Shown: piece after piece, positions 29,696 through 39,322 of the stretch
Layout: each line of letters starts with the position of its first letter
Numbering within the stretch: position 1 is the stretch's first letter
Source: Polaromonas sp.
Lineage (GTDB): Bacteria > Pseudomonadota > Gammaproteobacteria > Burkholderiales > Burkholderiaceae_C
DNA length: 64,000 nucleotides
Direction of reading: 5' to 3'
Assembly (NCBI RefSeq): GCF_030680935.1
Contig: NZ_JAUXUP010000038.1
Coordinates: 90,649-154,648, forward strand
Notes under the pieces: model-generated
Told to the model about the DNA's origin: nothing
The model's database searches: none
Seen by the model: the letters and a program-made list of their open reading frames with translations, nothing else
Program-made: the position numbers and the translations under genes

Positions 29696-31897
29696 CTAGT
29701 TGCGTGCCGGTTTCGGAGCGTAGCGCGGTGCGACATACGGCGGCGGCGGGTTGAACGGGATGGGGGTGGCTGCCACCTCTTCCTCCTCGGCCAGCGCCAG
29801 GAAAACATCGTCTGTATCGGCAAAGGCGGTTGGCAGCAAGCTGGATGGAAACGAAAAACCAGCCAGCAACGGCGAGAACAACCCGGCAAGTATGATGGGG
29901 CGCGCTGGGGAAATGGTCCCTGTTGTCTTGCCGACAATCGGGCCGCAACAGGAAGCCGGAAGCGCGTATCTACTGGCGCTGGGTCCTCCAAGCCTGTAAC
30001 CTGTGAATGTCACGATCTTGCCGGTGCCTACATCGACACTGTTGAAGACGGCAGTGCTGCCGGGGTCGGCAATCAGGCTGACACCATCCGGGTTCCCTTT
30101 GAGCGACACGAGGGTAGCCGTGAGAGTCCCGTCATAGACTTTCGTGATCTCGGGAAATACCAGCATGCGCTGGGTGATCGTGCTGTCGGTCAGGATGAAC
30201 TTGGGCGCGTAGTCTGTCGGCGTTGTGTAGGAGGTCGGGTTGTAGTTGATGGTGACCGGCGCATTCGGGCCGGTGACGGTTGGACGATCTGGCCCGCTGA
30301 CGTTGATGTTGACCGTGCCACCGGCCACACCGGGCCCGGTACCGTCGGTATCTGAGGTGAGCGTCAGGCCGAGCGGTATGCCCAGGCTGCGGGAAGGAAT
30401 GCTGGTGCCCCGGGTCAGGGTGATCTTGGCGTTCACGTTGACATCGTTCGCAGCACACATCATGAGGTTGCCGTCGGTGACCGTGATGGCCGCATTCTGG
30501 TTGACATTGCGCCCGGCGCCCAGAGAAACGCTTCCCCGGGTGGTGGTGATGGCTGCGTTGACATTGATGTCCCTGCCGCAACAAACCACAAAATTCCCGT
30601 CCACTGCCGTCACGGCTGCATTGATGTTCACATCCCGGTCAGCCGTCAGGGTCAGGGTCGTCGGGGTCCCGGCGGCGACCCAACTGACCGCTTCATTGAC
30701 GAAAATATCGCCGTTGCCGGCGCCGGGCATGGTGGTGATGTTGACGTTGTTGTTCACCAGCTGCGCAGAAAGAGTGGCACCGGAGATGTTGCCGCCTGCG
30801 CCGATGATGAAGTCCTGCGGGTCGATCAGCCAGGTGCCCATCAGGCCAAGGGGTGCGTTGGTGGTGACACGAACACCGTCCCTGATGGTGACCTTGGCCG
30901 CCGAGGTCTCGATAAATCCGCCGTTGCCGCCGTTGGGTGCGCTGGCGTCCAGTGTGCCGCCCACACTCATGGTGCCGGTGGCCATGTCGCCCAACAGCAG
31001 GATGGTGCCGTTGCGGCTTCCAATGGTCTGGGCCTGAATGACCCCCGTGTTGTTCACTGCGGTGTGCAACAGGTTGCCGGCTGCCTGGGCGGTCAGCAGG
31101 ACTCGCCCGCCATCGGCCTGGATGAGCCCGCCGTTTTCAACCAGCGCGTTGACAGCACCCTGGGCCACCGACACGCGGAGTATCCCGTCGCCCGCCAGAT
31201 CGAGTGTGGCCGCCTGCCCACCGACCAGCGCCACTGTTCCCAGGCGCGCGGTGATGACGCCCTGGTTGATGACAGTTTTGCCCATCAGGGCCACATGGCC
31301 TCCGTCGGCCGCGTTGATGGTGCCCTGGTTCACCACGGTGCCGCTTCCGGCATTGCTGAAGCTGTAATCGCCGGACATGAATTTCGCATCGCTCAGGCTC
31401 ATGGTTGACGCCACCAGACCTCCGACATTGACTTGCGCACCGCTGCCAAACAGAATGCCGTTCGGGTTGAGCAGGAAGACCTTGCCGTTGGCAGACAGGT
31501 TGCCGAGGATGCTGGAAACTTCTGACCCCAGCACGCGGTTCAGCGCTACAGAGTTGCTTCCGGGTTGGACAAACTGCACGCTTTGTCCGGCGCCAATGCC
31601 GAAACTTTGCCAGTTGATCACCGTATTGGCGCTCGACTGGTTGATGGTCGTGGTGGAGGCCGTGCTGCTGATGGTTGCTGAGCCGGCTGCCACCGCGCCA
31701 TTGGCGGGTAAGGCTTGTGCGACGGTGCCGAATGTGAGCATCAGACACGCTGACAGCAGGTTCACGGCAAAGCAGGCGCTAGTCGGGCCAGCACCGGCGC
31801 TGGACGATTTATTCTGGCCCTTGCCTGCAGCGTTCTCGGCGACGGCGACGCAGGCGCCAGAGCTGTCGCTCCAGATGGTTTTGTAAATGCGGTTCAT
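29696..31897 (-). CDS. Two-partner secretion exoprotein (TpsA, filamentous haemagglutinin-like)
   Basis: Secreted beta-helical protein (733 aa) exported by the TpsB encoded upstream. It opens with an extended signal peptide region (MNRIYKTIWSDSSGACVAVAE), then a hydrophobic core ending near ALP, then the TPS domain with NPNGILFGSGAQVNVGGLVAST (about residues 160-185). Later rungs repeat NVNAAIT-type units with Cys-Cys or Cys pairs (residues about 435-505), followed by a YDG-type segment (VYDGTLTATLV) and a Pro-rich tail. Short for a haemagglutinin, without a visible toxin domain; adhesion is a guess. Confidence 0.88.
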   Translation of the reverse strand: MNRIYKTIWSDSSGACVAVAENAAGKGQNKSSSAGAGPTSACFAVNLLSACLMLTFGTVAQALPANGAVAAGSATISSTASTTTINQSSANTVINWQSFGIGAGQSVQFVQPGSNSVALNRVLGSEVSSILGNLSANGKVFLLNPNGILFGSGAQVNVGGLVASTMSLSDAKFMSGDYSFSNAGSGTVVNQGTINAADGGHVALMGKTVINQGVITARLGTVALVGGQAATLDLAGDGILRVSVAQGAVNALVENGGLIQADGGRVLLTAQAAGNLLHTAVNNTGVIQAQTIGSRNGTILLLGDMATGTMSVGGTLDASAPNGGNGGFIETSAAKVTIRDGVRVTTNAPLGLMGTWLIDPQDFIIGAGGNISGATLSAQLVNNNVNITTMPGAGNGDIFVNEAVSWVAAGTPTTLTLTADRDVNINAAVTAVDGNFVVCCGRDINVNAAITTTRGSVSLGAGRNVNQNAAITVTDGNLMMCAANDVNVNAKITLTRGTSIPSRSLGIPLGLTLTSDTDGTGPGVAGGTVNINVSGPDRPTVTGPNAPVTINYNPTSYTTPTDYAPKFILTDSTITQRMLVFPEITKVYDGTLTATLVSLKGNPDGVSLIADPGSTAVFNSVDVGTGKIVTFTGYRLGGPSASRYALPASCCGPIVGKTTGTISPARPIILAGLFSPLLAGFSFPSSLLPTAFADTDDVFLALAEEEEVAATPIPFNPPPPYVAPRYAPKPARN

Positions 31898-31944
31898 GAG
31901 GTGTCCTTCAAGCTTGTTCGGTGCGGGTGATCTGTCTGCTGGGC

Positions 31945-33666
31945 TTAGAAATACTTCACGGCCTGAATCCAGAATCGGCCCGTTTTATCGGGTGCCGAGG
32001 TGGCGGCCGAGTCACCGAGCTTGCGTGCGTAGTAAGTCCTGATTGCAAAATTGCCAGGCTCGCCCCAGGTCAGTCCGACGCCATAGGAGGCGAGGTTGCG
32101 GCGGTTATTGCCTGCCGCCCAGGGTTTCTTGTTGATGGTCACAGTTCCCCCGTCCACGAAGCCGATCAGGTGAACCTGTCCGGGCATGTTTTCCGGCTTT
32201 GGCAGGAGCAATCGGGCTTCCACGTTGACCAGGTAGCCCTGGTCGCCGAAGGCTTCGCCCTGCGGGTAGGCCCTGACGCCGTCCATGCCGCCCAGGACCA
32301 TCTTCTCGGACGAGTCCAGATTTTTCGAGGCGAGCTGTCCGTTGATGCCTGCGAACAGGGACAGCGTGTCAGTAACCCGCTGCAGCCGGCTGGCACTGAA
32401 AGCCAGCTTGCCGTAAGAGCCGTTGGTGCGGGCGCTGGCCGCATCCGCAGCCCGTGCGGCTGGGGTTTCAATGTCCAGGTTGCCCGCGGACAACCCGAGC
32501 GAAAAAGCGCTGACGCCGCCACCGCCCAGGTCGTCGCGGTGGTTGCCATACAGGCTTCCGGTGACGACGTTGGCCTTCTTGTCAACGACCGAAGGGATTA
32601 CATCGACCCGGTCCTGGAAGGTCCGGTGGTCGTAGGTGAGACCCGCATTGAGGTTGGTACTGCGGGAGCGGATCAGCGGGTAGCTGCCGTAAACACTGGC
32701 GACCTCTGCCGTGCCATTGGCTTGCAGCGGCGCGAATTCTTTGCCCAACTCATAGGCCAGCCGGCTGTAAGACACACCCGCTGTGGCCTTGCCGAACTGC
32801 ATCTGGTAGGACGCGCGACCATAGTTGAGCCCCGACCCCGAGGTCACTGCCCGCAAGCTGAAGACGTCCCCCTGGCCCAGCAGGTTGTTGAGATTGACCG
32901 TCCCGCCCAGGCGATATTCACCGGTGTAGCGGTTGCCGGCGTTGTCGAAGTCCACGCTGCCACTGACGCGCTTGCCTGGCGTGATAGTGACCACCAGGTC
33001 AGAGCTGCCGGGCGTGTCACCCGGCACCAGTGTTGATGAGATATTGACACCAGGTAGGTCCGAAAGCAGCAGCAGCCGGCTCTCCAGGGTGTCGTTGGTG
33101 ATAGGGTCGCCGCTGTTGACGCCGCTCAGGATGTTGAGGACCAGGGCATCGGACAGGTTGGTCTGGTTGTTCAGGACGATCTTGCCGTATTGCCCTTCGC
33201 TGACTGCAATCGTGAGGGCGTTGTCCTTGACATCTTGCGCTGGCAGGTAGGCCCGGGCCACAAAGTAGCCGTTTTTTCGATAGTGCTCAGTGATCCGGTC
33301 AGCCATGGCCTGCAGCTCGCCCAATGTCAGCTCGGTGTTGGGCACAAAGCCGGTCAGTGCCAGTAGTTCGGCTTCGGAATACACGCGGGAGCCGCTCACT
33401 TGCAGGCTTTTGACCAGAAATTTCGCCGTGCTGGGCGCGGATCGGACCGGTGCCTTGCCCTGCTGTATCCGGATTTCCGGCGCCGCCTTCTGAGGAACGG
33501 GGACAGGCGGAAGCTGCTGGATCTGGCTTCCCGATCCGGGAAGCTGTTGGGCCAGGAGGCCCTGGCTCAGTGCCAGCAGCGCGAAAGGGATCGCCCCTCT
33601 TGCGAGGACGGCGGGAAGAGGGGTGCGATATCTGTCACGGGTCTGTCGGGATGTCTGCGAAGTCAT
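31945..33666 (-). CDS. ShlB/FhaC/HecB-family outer-membrane transporter (TpsB)
   Basis: Outer-membrane beta-barrel (573 aa) that exports the adjacent TpsA. After a signal peptide (about residues 1-40) and a proline-rich linker come two POTRA domains (about 70-230; VKSLQVSGSRVYSEAELLAL, then RKNGYFVARAYLPAQDV), followed by the barrel. The loop-6 motif is GMDGVRAYPQGEAFGDQG near residue 455. It ends in a phenylalanine (AVKYF), as expected for BAM recognition. 47 bp separate it from tpsA. Confidence 0.9.
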   Translation of the reverse strand: MTSQTSRQTRDRYRTPLPAVLARGAIPFALLALSQGLLAQQLPGSGSQIQQLPPVPVPQKAAPEIRIQQGKAPVRSAPSTAKFLVKSLQVSGSRVYSEAELLALTGFVPNTELTLGELQAMADRITEHYRKNGYFVARAYLPAQDVKDNALTIAVSEGQYGKIVLNNQTNLSDALVLNILSGVNSGDPITNDTLESRLLLLSDLPGVNISSTLVPGDTPGSSDLVVTITPGKRVSGSVDFDNAGNRYTGEYRLGGTVNLNNLLGQGDVFSLRAVTSGSGLNYGRASYQMQFGKATAGVSYSRLAYELGKEFAPLQANGTAEVASVYGSYPLIRSRSTNLNAGLTYDHRTFQDRVDVIPSVVDKKANVVTGSLYGNHRDDLGGGGVSAFSLGLSAGNLDIETPAARAADAASARTNGSYGKLAFSASRLQRVTDTLSLFAGINGQLASKNLDSSEKMVLGGMDGVRAYPQGEAFGDQGYLVNVEARLLLPKPENMPGQVHLIGFVDGGTVTINKKPWAAGNNRRNLASYGVGLTWGEPGNFAIRTYYARKLGDSAATSAPDKTGRFWIQAVKYF

Positions 33667-33898
33667 GATGGGTCACCTGAAGTTCAACCCATCGTGTCTG
33701 TAGGTGTTGATAAAAGCTGTAGGACATCACGCCGCGCACCCGCAATAGAATCACTAAAATTACATTTAAGTTACCAATCAGTAATTATGATAAATATGAT
33801 AAATCGTCAAATTACCTTGCTGACCGTGGTGATGATGCCGGCAAGGGACCGAAGCCTCGTGCCCGCTGACGTGGCTGGCGAGTCTGCCGTGCGCGAGA
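33667..33898. promoter_or_regulatory. AT-rich leader upstream of the tpsB-tpsA pair
   Basis: A stretch at about 33745-33815 is markedly AT-rich compared with the surroundings (TTACATTTAAGTTACCAATC, then repeats of TGATAAATATGATAAATCG) and holds the tandem near-repeat ATGATAAAT. It is the likely promoter of the secretion genes on the minus strand; the rest up to scpA's end shows no gene. Confidence 0.45.
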
Positions 33899-34771
33899 TC
33901 AGGTGGGCGAGTAAGCCAGCCGCACGTAGATAGGCGCATAGGCCTCGGCCTGGGTCACGTCGATCAGGCCTTCCTTGGACAGCTCCAGCAGCGCGATGAA
34001 GGTGACCACCAGCACGGGCATGCCGCGCGTGGGGTCAAACAGTGCCTCAAACTCGACAAACTTCTGCCCCTGCAGCTTGCGCAGCACGATGCTCATGTGC
34101 TCACGCACCGAGAGTTCTTCGCGCGAGATCACGTGGTGCTGCACCAGCCGCGCGCGTTTGACGATGTCGCGCCAGGCGTCCTGCAGGTCCACCACGCTGA
34201 TATCGGGAAAACGCGGCTGCAGCGCCTGCTCGACATAGACCTGCGCACGCAGGAAGTCGCGACCGTACTGCGGGATTTCATTGAGCTTGTGCGCCGCCAG
34301 CTTGATCTGCTCGTACTCCAGCAGGCGGCGTACCAGCTCGGCGCGCGGGTCTTCGGCTTCCTGGCCGTCGGCCACCTTTTTGGGCGGCAGCAACATGCGG
34401 GACTTGATCTCGATCAGCATCGCGGCCATCAGCAGGTATTCGGCCGCCAGCTCCAGGTTGGTGCTGCGGATTTCATCCACATACACCAGGTACTGACGCG
34501 TCACCGCCGCCATCGGGATGTCCAGAATGTTGAAGTTCTGTTTGCGGATCAGGTACAGCAGCAGATCCAGCGGGCCTTCAAAGGCTTCCAGAAACACCTG
34601 TAGCGCGTCCGGCGGTATGTACAGATCCTGCGGCATCGCAAACAGCGGCTCACCATACAGGCGGGCCAGCGCCACCTGGTCAATCACCCCCGGCATGCCC
34701 GCCAGCGCCAAATCCCCGGTCGGCAGGCCTGGCTCGGCGGGCGGAAGTTCGGTGATGGTGGTCATGGGCAT
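33899..34771 (-). CDS. scpA: Segregation and condensation protein ScpA
   Basis: Kleisin subunit (290 aa) of the SMC-ScpAB condensin that compacts the chromosome. The family core FEGPLDLLLYLIRKQNFNILDIPMA lies near residues 64-88, with LLMAAMLIEIKSRMLLP following, and a winged-helix end (LLELSKEGLIDVTQAEAYAPIYV). Two adjacent ATGs (34771, 34765) are possible; neither has a strong ribosome site. Confidence 0.93.
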   Translation of the reverse strand: MPMTTITELPPAEPGLPTGDLALAGMPGVIDQVALARLYGEPLFAMPQDLYIPPDALQVFLEAFEGPLDLLLYLIRKQNFNILDIPMAAVTRQYLVYVDEIRSTNLELAAEYLLMAAMLIEIKSRMLLPPKKVADGQEAEDPRAELVRRLLEYEQIKLAAHKLNEIPQYGRDFLRAQVYVEQALQPRFPDISVVDLQDAWRDIVKRARLVQHHVISREELSVREHMSIVLRKLQGQKFVEFEALFDPTRGMPVLVVTFIALLELSKEGLIDVTQAEAYAPIYVRLAYSPT

Positions 34772-34784
34772 GGGAGGGGTGGCA

Positions 34785-34846
34785 TCAGCTATGAATTTGA
34801 TAGCTGTTTGCGCACGTCCAGTATGGGCTGCGGGTCTTTTTGACCT
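34785..34846 (-). repeat. Palindromic repeat, family A copy 4 (between DUF3460 gene and scpA)
   Basis: On the minus strand: AAAAAGACCCGCAGCCCATA, a GTGCGCAAACAGCTAT block, then AATTTGATAGC-type closing arm. The AGCTAT and ATAGCT arms form a short hairpin. It lies 14 bp before the scpA start. Confidence 0.75.
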
Positions 34847-34857
34847 GAATGTTTCGA

Positions 34858-35076
34858 CTATTTGCTGTTCGGGTGGCCGCTGGTGCCATACACATAGGCT
34901 TGCTGCGCAACGTTGGCGTCCAGGTAATCGGCCTGCTCTGTGGCGCTCAGCTTTTTGTCCCACAGAAGCGCGCGCCCCTGGCGCTGCTCGGCCTCCAGCG
35001 TGGGCTTTTTCGCCTTGAGTTCGTCAATGAACTGGGTCGCTTCCGAGGAGTAGTGGGGCCGGGCGAAGATGGACAT
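34858..35076 (-). CDS. DUF3460 family protein
   Basis: 72-aa protein starting MSIFARPHYSSEATQFIDEL and containing KKPTLEAEQRQGRALLWDK, the recognisable core of DUF3460, a small betaproteobacterial family of unknown function commonly found before scpA. The start at 35076 follows this family's length. Confidence 0.85.
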   Translation of the reverse strand: MSIFARPHYSSEATQFIDELKAKKPTLEAEQRQGRALLWDKKLSATEQADYLDANVAQQAYVYGTSGHPNSK

Positions 35077-35126
35077 GGGATTAAACTGCCTGAAACTTGA
35101 ATCGGCTGATTTTACCGGGGACCACC

Positions 35127-35723
35127 ATGCACCTGCCTTTTTTCGCTTTCCCGGGGCGAGCGGCGGCGAGCGGGCGCTGCAGCATGGGGAGATGGGCACT
35201 GATGGGACTGTTGTCGGCTTTGCTGGGTCTGGTCGGGTGTGACGCCCAGCGTATTGCAGAACTTGAAGAAGGTGTTGCCACCGAGGCCGATGTGCGCGCC
35301 CGTTTTGGCGAGCCCGAGAAAATTTGGGAAGCAGCCGATCTGGCGGGCAACCCTTTTCCCGGCGCCGCTGCCCAGCCAGGCGCCCGCACCTTCGAATACA
35401 ACCGCCAGCCCGAGGGACAGGTCAACTACATGGTCACCATAGGTGCTGACGGCAGGATGAGCGCCTTGCGCCAGGTCCTGACGCCGCAGAACTTTGCGCT
35501 GGTACTGCCGGGCATGCCAATGGAGCAGGTGCGCAAGATGCTGGGAAAGCCGATGAAAGTCACGCCTTACGCCCTGCAGCAGGAGACGCACTACGACTGG
35601 CGGTATCTGTCGGCGCCAAACACAACCAGAATTTTCACCGTGGTATTTGACCGCGACCTGCGCGTCGTGCGCAGCGCCTCGGTGGATGCCGAGCTGCTCG
35701 GCCCGTCCGGCCCCAGCCGTTAA
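35127..35723 (+). CDS. Outer-membrane lipoprotein-like protein (BamE/SmpA-type repeat)
   Basis: 198-aa predicted lipoprotein. ALMGLLSALLGLVGC is a lipobox; counting from 35184 (MGRWALMG) gives a standard short signal peptide, so that internal start is also likely. The mature part has two BamE-like segments (EEGVATEADVRARFGEPEKIWE and LPGMPMEQVRKMLGKPMKV), the pattern of SmpA/BamE folds. Divergent from the DUF3460 gene. A role in envelope assembly is inferred. Confidence 0.75.
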   Translation: MHLPFFAFPGRAAASGRCSMGRWALMGLLSALLGLVGCDAQRIAELEEGVATEADVRARFGEPEKIWEAADLAGNPFPGAAAQPGARTFEYNRQPEGQVNYMVTIGADGRMSALRQVLTPQNFALVLPGMPMEQVRKMLGKPMKVTPYALQQETHYDWRYLSAPNTTRIFTVVFDRDLRVVRSASVDAELLGPSGPSR

Positions 35724-35733
35724 GTTTACATAC

Positions 35734-35790
35734 GAAAAATGGCTGCAGCCCTTGTGCAGCTTGCGTAATTAGCTACTTTTTTTATAGCGT
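35734..35790 (+). repeat. Palindromic repeat, family A copy 5
   Basis: GAAAAATGGCTGCAGCCCTT, TTGCGTAATTAGCTAC and TATAGCG, the family block order. Its last 9 bases are shared with the 3' end of the convergent SulP gene, including its stop codon. Confidence 0.7.
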
Positions 35791-37452
35791 TTCTATTTTC
35801 GCCAGAAAACCTGAACGCTCCATCACCGCGCGCGGCTGGGCGTTCAGCCCCGAGATCACCAGCCGCCCCCCGCGCAGGGTGATCGCCTTGTGCAACTGGC
35901 CCAGCACGTCCAGGCCGGATGCGTCCAGCGATTGCAGCGACTGGGCGTCCAGGCGCACCAGCAGGCCTTGCGGCGCGCTTTCAACCACAGACAGTACCGG
36001 ATCTATTTTGGCCACTGCGCCGAAAAACAGCGAGCCGTAGAGCTGGAAATGGACCGAGTCGTCTGTGCGCGCTGTCTCCACCACCTGAAACAAACTGCTC
36101 ATGCGCCGCACAAATAACACGCAGGCCAACAGCAGGCCCACCTGTAGAGCTACCGTCAGGTCAAACACCACCGTGAGAAAAAAAGTGCCCAGCATCAGCA
36201 GCCGATAGTGGTTGCTGTACTGCCGCAGGTGCACAAACTCACGCCACTCACCCATGTTCCAGGCGACATGCACCAAAATGCCGGCCAGTACCGCCAGCGG
36301 CACATGCAGGGCCAGCGGCGCGGCCAACAGCACGATGGCGGCCAGCACCAGTGCATGCACGATGCCCGCTATCGGCGAGCTGGCGCCTGAGCGCACATTG
36401 GTCACGGTGCGGGCAATGGTGCCCGTGGCCGGCATGCCGCCAAAAAAAGGCACGATGAAATTGGCCACACCCTGGGCCATCAGCTCCTGATTGGGATCGT
36501 GTTTGGGCAGACCTGAAAGCTGGTCGGCCACGCGTGCGCACAAGAGCGACTCCACGGCACCCAGCATGGCGATGGTCATCGTGGGAGGCAGCAGCAGGCG
36601 CACGGTTTCCCACGAAAACGCCGGTAGCGCAAAGGCCGGAAGCGCCTGTGGAATGCCGCCAAATCGCGAGCCTATGGTTTCAACCGGCAGATCCAGCAGC
36701 CAGGCCAGAAGTGTCAGCGTGATCAGGGCGACGATGGGGCCGGGCACCCGTGAGACGGCGCGTGTGGCCCGTAACAGCTGCACACCTTCTACCGCCTGAA
36801 TACGGCTGATCAGGCGTGCGGTGAAGCCGCTGGCGGTGCTGGCGCGGCTGACAAACAGTTTGGGCCAGAGGATCAGCCCCAGAAAACACAGCAGGCCCAG
36901 CCCCAGGGCGTGGCTATTGAGGGTTTCGACCTGGCCGGCGATGGCCGCAATTTGCGAGAAAAAATCAGCCGGCATCTTGCCGATTTGCAGCCCCAGCAAG
37001 TCCTTGAGCTGCGACAGGGCAATCAGCACGGCAATACCATTGGTAAAACCCACCACAATGCTGACTGGCACGTACCGCACCAGGGTGCCCATCTTGAGAA
37101 AACCAAGCAAAAACAGCAGCACGCCGGCGCAGGCGGTGGAGATCAGCAGATTGGGCAGGCCGTAACGCTCGACAATGCCGTACACAATCACGATGAAGGC
37201 GCCTGCGGGCCCGCCGATTTGCACCGCTGATCCGCCCAGCAACGAGATCAGTCCGCCTGCAATGATGGCCGTCCAGATGCCCGCCTGCGGCGACAGGCCC
37301 GAGGCAATCGCAAACGCCATGGCCAGCGGCAGCGCCACAATGCCGACGGTCAGGCCTGCGCCTACATCTTTGCCAAAGCGCTCCCGCGTGTAATTTTTCA
37401 GGGCCGGGCCAATGCGTGGCCGAAATGGCGCCAGGTAGGCGGGTAAGTTCAT
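35782..37452 (-). CDS. SulP family anion transporter with STAS domain
   Basis: Inner-membrane transporter (556 aa) of the SLC26/SulP family, moving sulfate, bicarbonate or dicarboxylates. About 12-14 spans fill residues 30-430, with the family motif VGIVALPLAMAFAIASGLSPQAG near the start and GGMPATGTIARTVTN around residue 330. A C-terminal STAS domain (about 445-556) contains LDAQSLQSLDASGLDVLGQL. Start 37452 matches the beginning of the first amphipathic region. The ion cannot be determined. Confidence 0.87.
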   Translation of the reverse strand: MNLPAYLAPFRPRIGPALKNYTRERFGKDVGAGLTVGIVALPLAMAFAIASGLSPQAGIWTAIIAGGLISLLGGSAVQIGGPAGAFIVIVYGIVERYGLPNLLISTACAGVLLFLLGFLKMGTLVRYVPVSIVVGFTNGIAVLIALSQLKDLLGLQIGKMPADFFSQIAAIAGQVETLNSHALGLGLLCFLGLILWPKLFVSRASTASGFTARLISRIQAVEGVQLLRATRAVSRVPGPIVALITLTLLAWLLDLPVETIGSRFGGIPQALPAFALPAFSWETVRLLLPPTMTIAMLGAVESLLCARVADQLSGLPKHDPNQELMAQGVANFIVPFFGGMPATGTIARTVTNVRSGASSPIAGIVHALVLAAIVLLAAPLALHVPLAVLAGILVHVAWNMGEWREFVHLRQYSNHYRLLMLGTFFLTVVFDLTVALQVGLLLACVLFVRRMSSLFQVVETARTDDSVHFQLYGSLFFGAVAKIDPVLSVVESAPQGLLVRLDAQSLQSLDASGLDVLGQLHKAITLRGGRLVISGLNAQPRAVMERSGFLAKIETL

Positions 37453-37627
37453 CGGTAGGTAGTGTCCAGCGGGATAAGCCGGTTGGTCATCCTGCAACTG
37501 GAGGATGGTCAGAGCGGCAAGCCCTTGTTAAAGTAAACACCTGTCTTTTGGTTGGGTTTCAGATACCTGTCGGGCTATCTTAAGGCGCTGTCGCACGCTT
37601 CATGCCAGTTTTATCCAGTCGCTCCTC

Positions 37628-39322
37628 ATGCCGCGCAGACTCCTAGCTTGTCTGACCATGGCCGCCTGCGTGCTGGGGATGGGCGGCCCCGCTGTGGCCC
37701 AGACCGATCAGGCAGCTGGCCCCGGGTGGATGGGCCAGCAGGGCGCTGCCCAAGTGGTGATTGATGGGTCGGGCCAGCAAACGCTGGCGCAGATCGAGCA
37801 ACGCTTTATGCTGGGCGAGTCCGAGCCCGCCGACGCCGGGCGCATCATGCCCACTGGCGGCAACACCGCCGTCTGGTACCGGCTGGCGCTGCCTGTGGTC
37901 AGTGTGCCAACCCCGCTGGTGCTGGCGCTGCCGCACCCGGGCATGAACCGGGTCGATCTCTACCGGCCTGCGGCCGATGGTGGCTGGGGCGTCGAGCGTT
38001 CGGGCGATTCGATCCCGGTGGCGCAATGGCCCCTGCCTTACCTGTACCCGGCGTTTGAATTGGTGCAACAACCGGGTGAGGTGCGCGCCAGCTACCTGCG
38101 GGTTCAGCACAGTCACCCCATCAGTGTGCGCTGGTCCGTCTGGAGTACTCGCGATTTCCAGGAGTCCGGCAAACGCTGGCATTTCTTTCTGGGTGCCTAC
38201 GTAGGGCTGATGGCGCTTGTGATTTTGATCTGCATGGTCAACGCTTATGTGCTGCGCGACTCGATACATCTCTATTACGCCGCCTACGTGCTGTTCATCA
38301 CCTTCGGCCAGCTTTCGCTGACCGGCCTGGCCGGTGAGTATTTGTGGCCCGGCAGCGCCTGGTGGAACGACGTGGCGTCCAACGTTCTGCCAGTCACCGG
38401 GGTGGCGCTGGGCCATCTTTTCTTGCGGGAGCTGGTGCTTGAGCGCGGCGCCCGCTGGGCCACCGGCCTGATGCTGGCCATGGCTGCGGTCGGTGCCGGG
38501 CTGGCGCTGGGTTTTCTGTTTGTCGGGCGCGATCCGTTTTTTACCATCAGCGGCCCCTTTTACCTCGCCAGTTTTGCGGTTTACCTGGGCGCTGCGCTTT
38601 GGTACACCTGGCGCGTGCCACGCGTGGGCCTGTGGGTGCTGGCAGGCATGTTGGCCCTGCTGGCCGGGGCGGTGTTCCCCGTCCTGCGCAACATGCAGAT
38701 GCTGCCGGTTTCCTTCATGACCCAATACGGCGCACAGCTGGGCGCCGCTGTCGAAATTCCCCTGCTGCTGATCGCCTTGTATTTGCGCAGTCGGGGCCAG
38801 CGTGCCACCCAGGCGCGAGTGGGTGCCATGGCCACGGCCGACCCACTCACGGGTGTGGCGAACCACCAGGTCATGCTGCAGCGTCTGGCGCATCTGCTGG
38901 AGCATCGGCCGCGCGACCCAGGCGCCGGTGTGGTGATCCGTGTGCGTATCGGCAATATCCACGACATCCGCGCCGAATATGGCTTGCAGGTGGCGCAGAT
39001 GGCGCTGGTTCATGCGGGCGCCTGCATCAACCAGGTGGTCAGGGAAGGCGACACCGTGGCGCGCCACCGTGACGGTGATTTTGTGCTGATTTTGCAGGGC
39101 CGGATGGAGCGTGACGACATCTCGACCATAGGCCAGCGCCTGATTGCGCGCGGATTGGCCCCCAGCGGTGTGTTGCCGCCGGGTGCTGTGCTGCAGCTCA
39201 AAGTCGGCATTGCCGCTGCACCTTATCAGATGCAGGACGTGGAGGCCTTGTTGCTAGCGCTGGAAGGTGTGGTCACCGAGCTGGCGGCGCGGCCAGGCAA
39301 AGCACTGCGCTTTGTTACCTGA
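37628..39322 (+). CDS. 7TM-DISM sensor with degenerate GGDEF domain
   Basis: Membrane signalling protein (564 aa). A signal peptide (1-25) is followed by a periplasmic 7TMR-DISMED2-type sugar-binding-like domain (about 45-175; [32 protein letters not shown]), seven membrane spans (about 185-395) and a GGDEF-like domain (405-564; [17 protein letters not shown]). The catalytic GGDEF signature is RHRDGDF here, so cyclase activity is doubtful; it may bind c-di-GMP or partners instead. Convergent with metG, overlapping by 8 bp. Confidence 0.8.
   Translation: MPRRLLACLTMAACVLGMGGPAVAQTDQAAGPGWMGQQGAAQVVIDGSGQQTLAQIEQRFMLGESEPADAGRIMPTGGNTAVWYRLALPVVSVPTPLVLALPHPGMNRVDLYRPAADGGWGVERSGDSIPVAQWPLPYLYPAFELVQQPGEVRASYLRVQHSHPISVRWSVWSTRDFQESGKRWHFFLGAYVGLMALVILICMVNAYVLRDSIHLYYAAYVLFITFGQLSLTGLAGEYLWPGSAWWNDVASNVLPVTGVALGHLFLRELVLERGARWATGLMLAMAAVGAGLALGFLFVGRDPFFTISGPFYLASFAVYLGAALWYTWRVPRVGLWVLAGMLALLAGAVFPVLRNMQMLPVSFMTQYGAQLGAAVEIPLLLIALYLRSRGQRATQARVGAMATADPLTGVANHQVMLQRLAHLLEHRPRDPGAGVVIRVRIGNIHDIRAEYGLQVAQMALVHAGACINQVVREGDTVARHRDGDFVLILQGRMERDDISTIGQRLIARGLAPSGVLPPGAVLQLKVGIAAAPYQMQDVEALLLALEGVVTELAARPGKALRFVT

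Noticed and set aside
30246..31037. A 263-codon plus-strand frame inside the TpsA gene
   Set aside because: It is Pro/Val/Thr-rich because it complements a repetitive Asn/Gly/Thr-rich exoprotein; no start signal or family.
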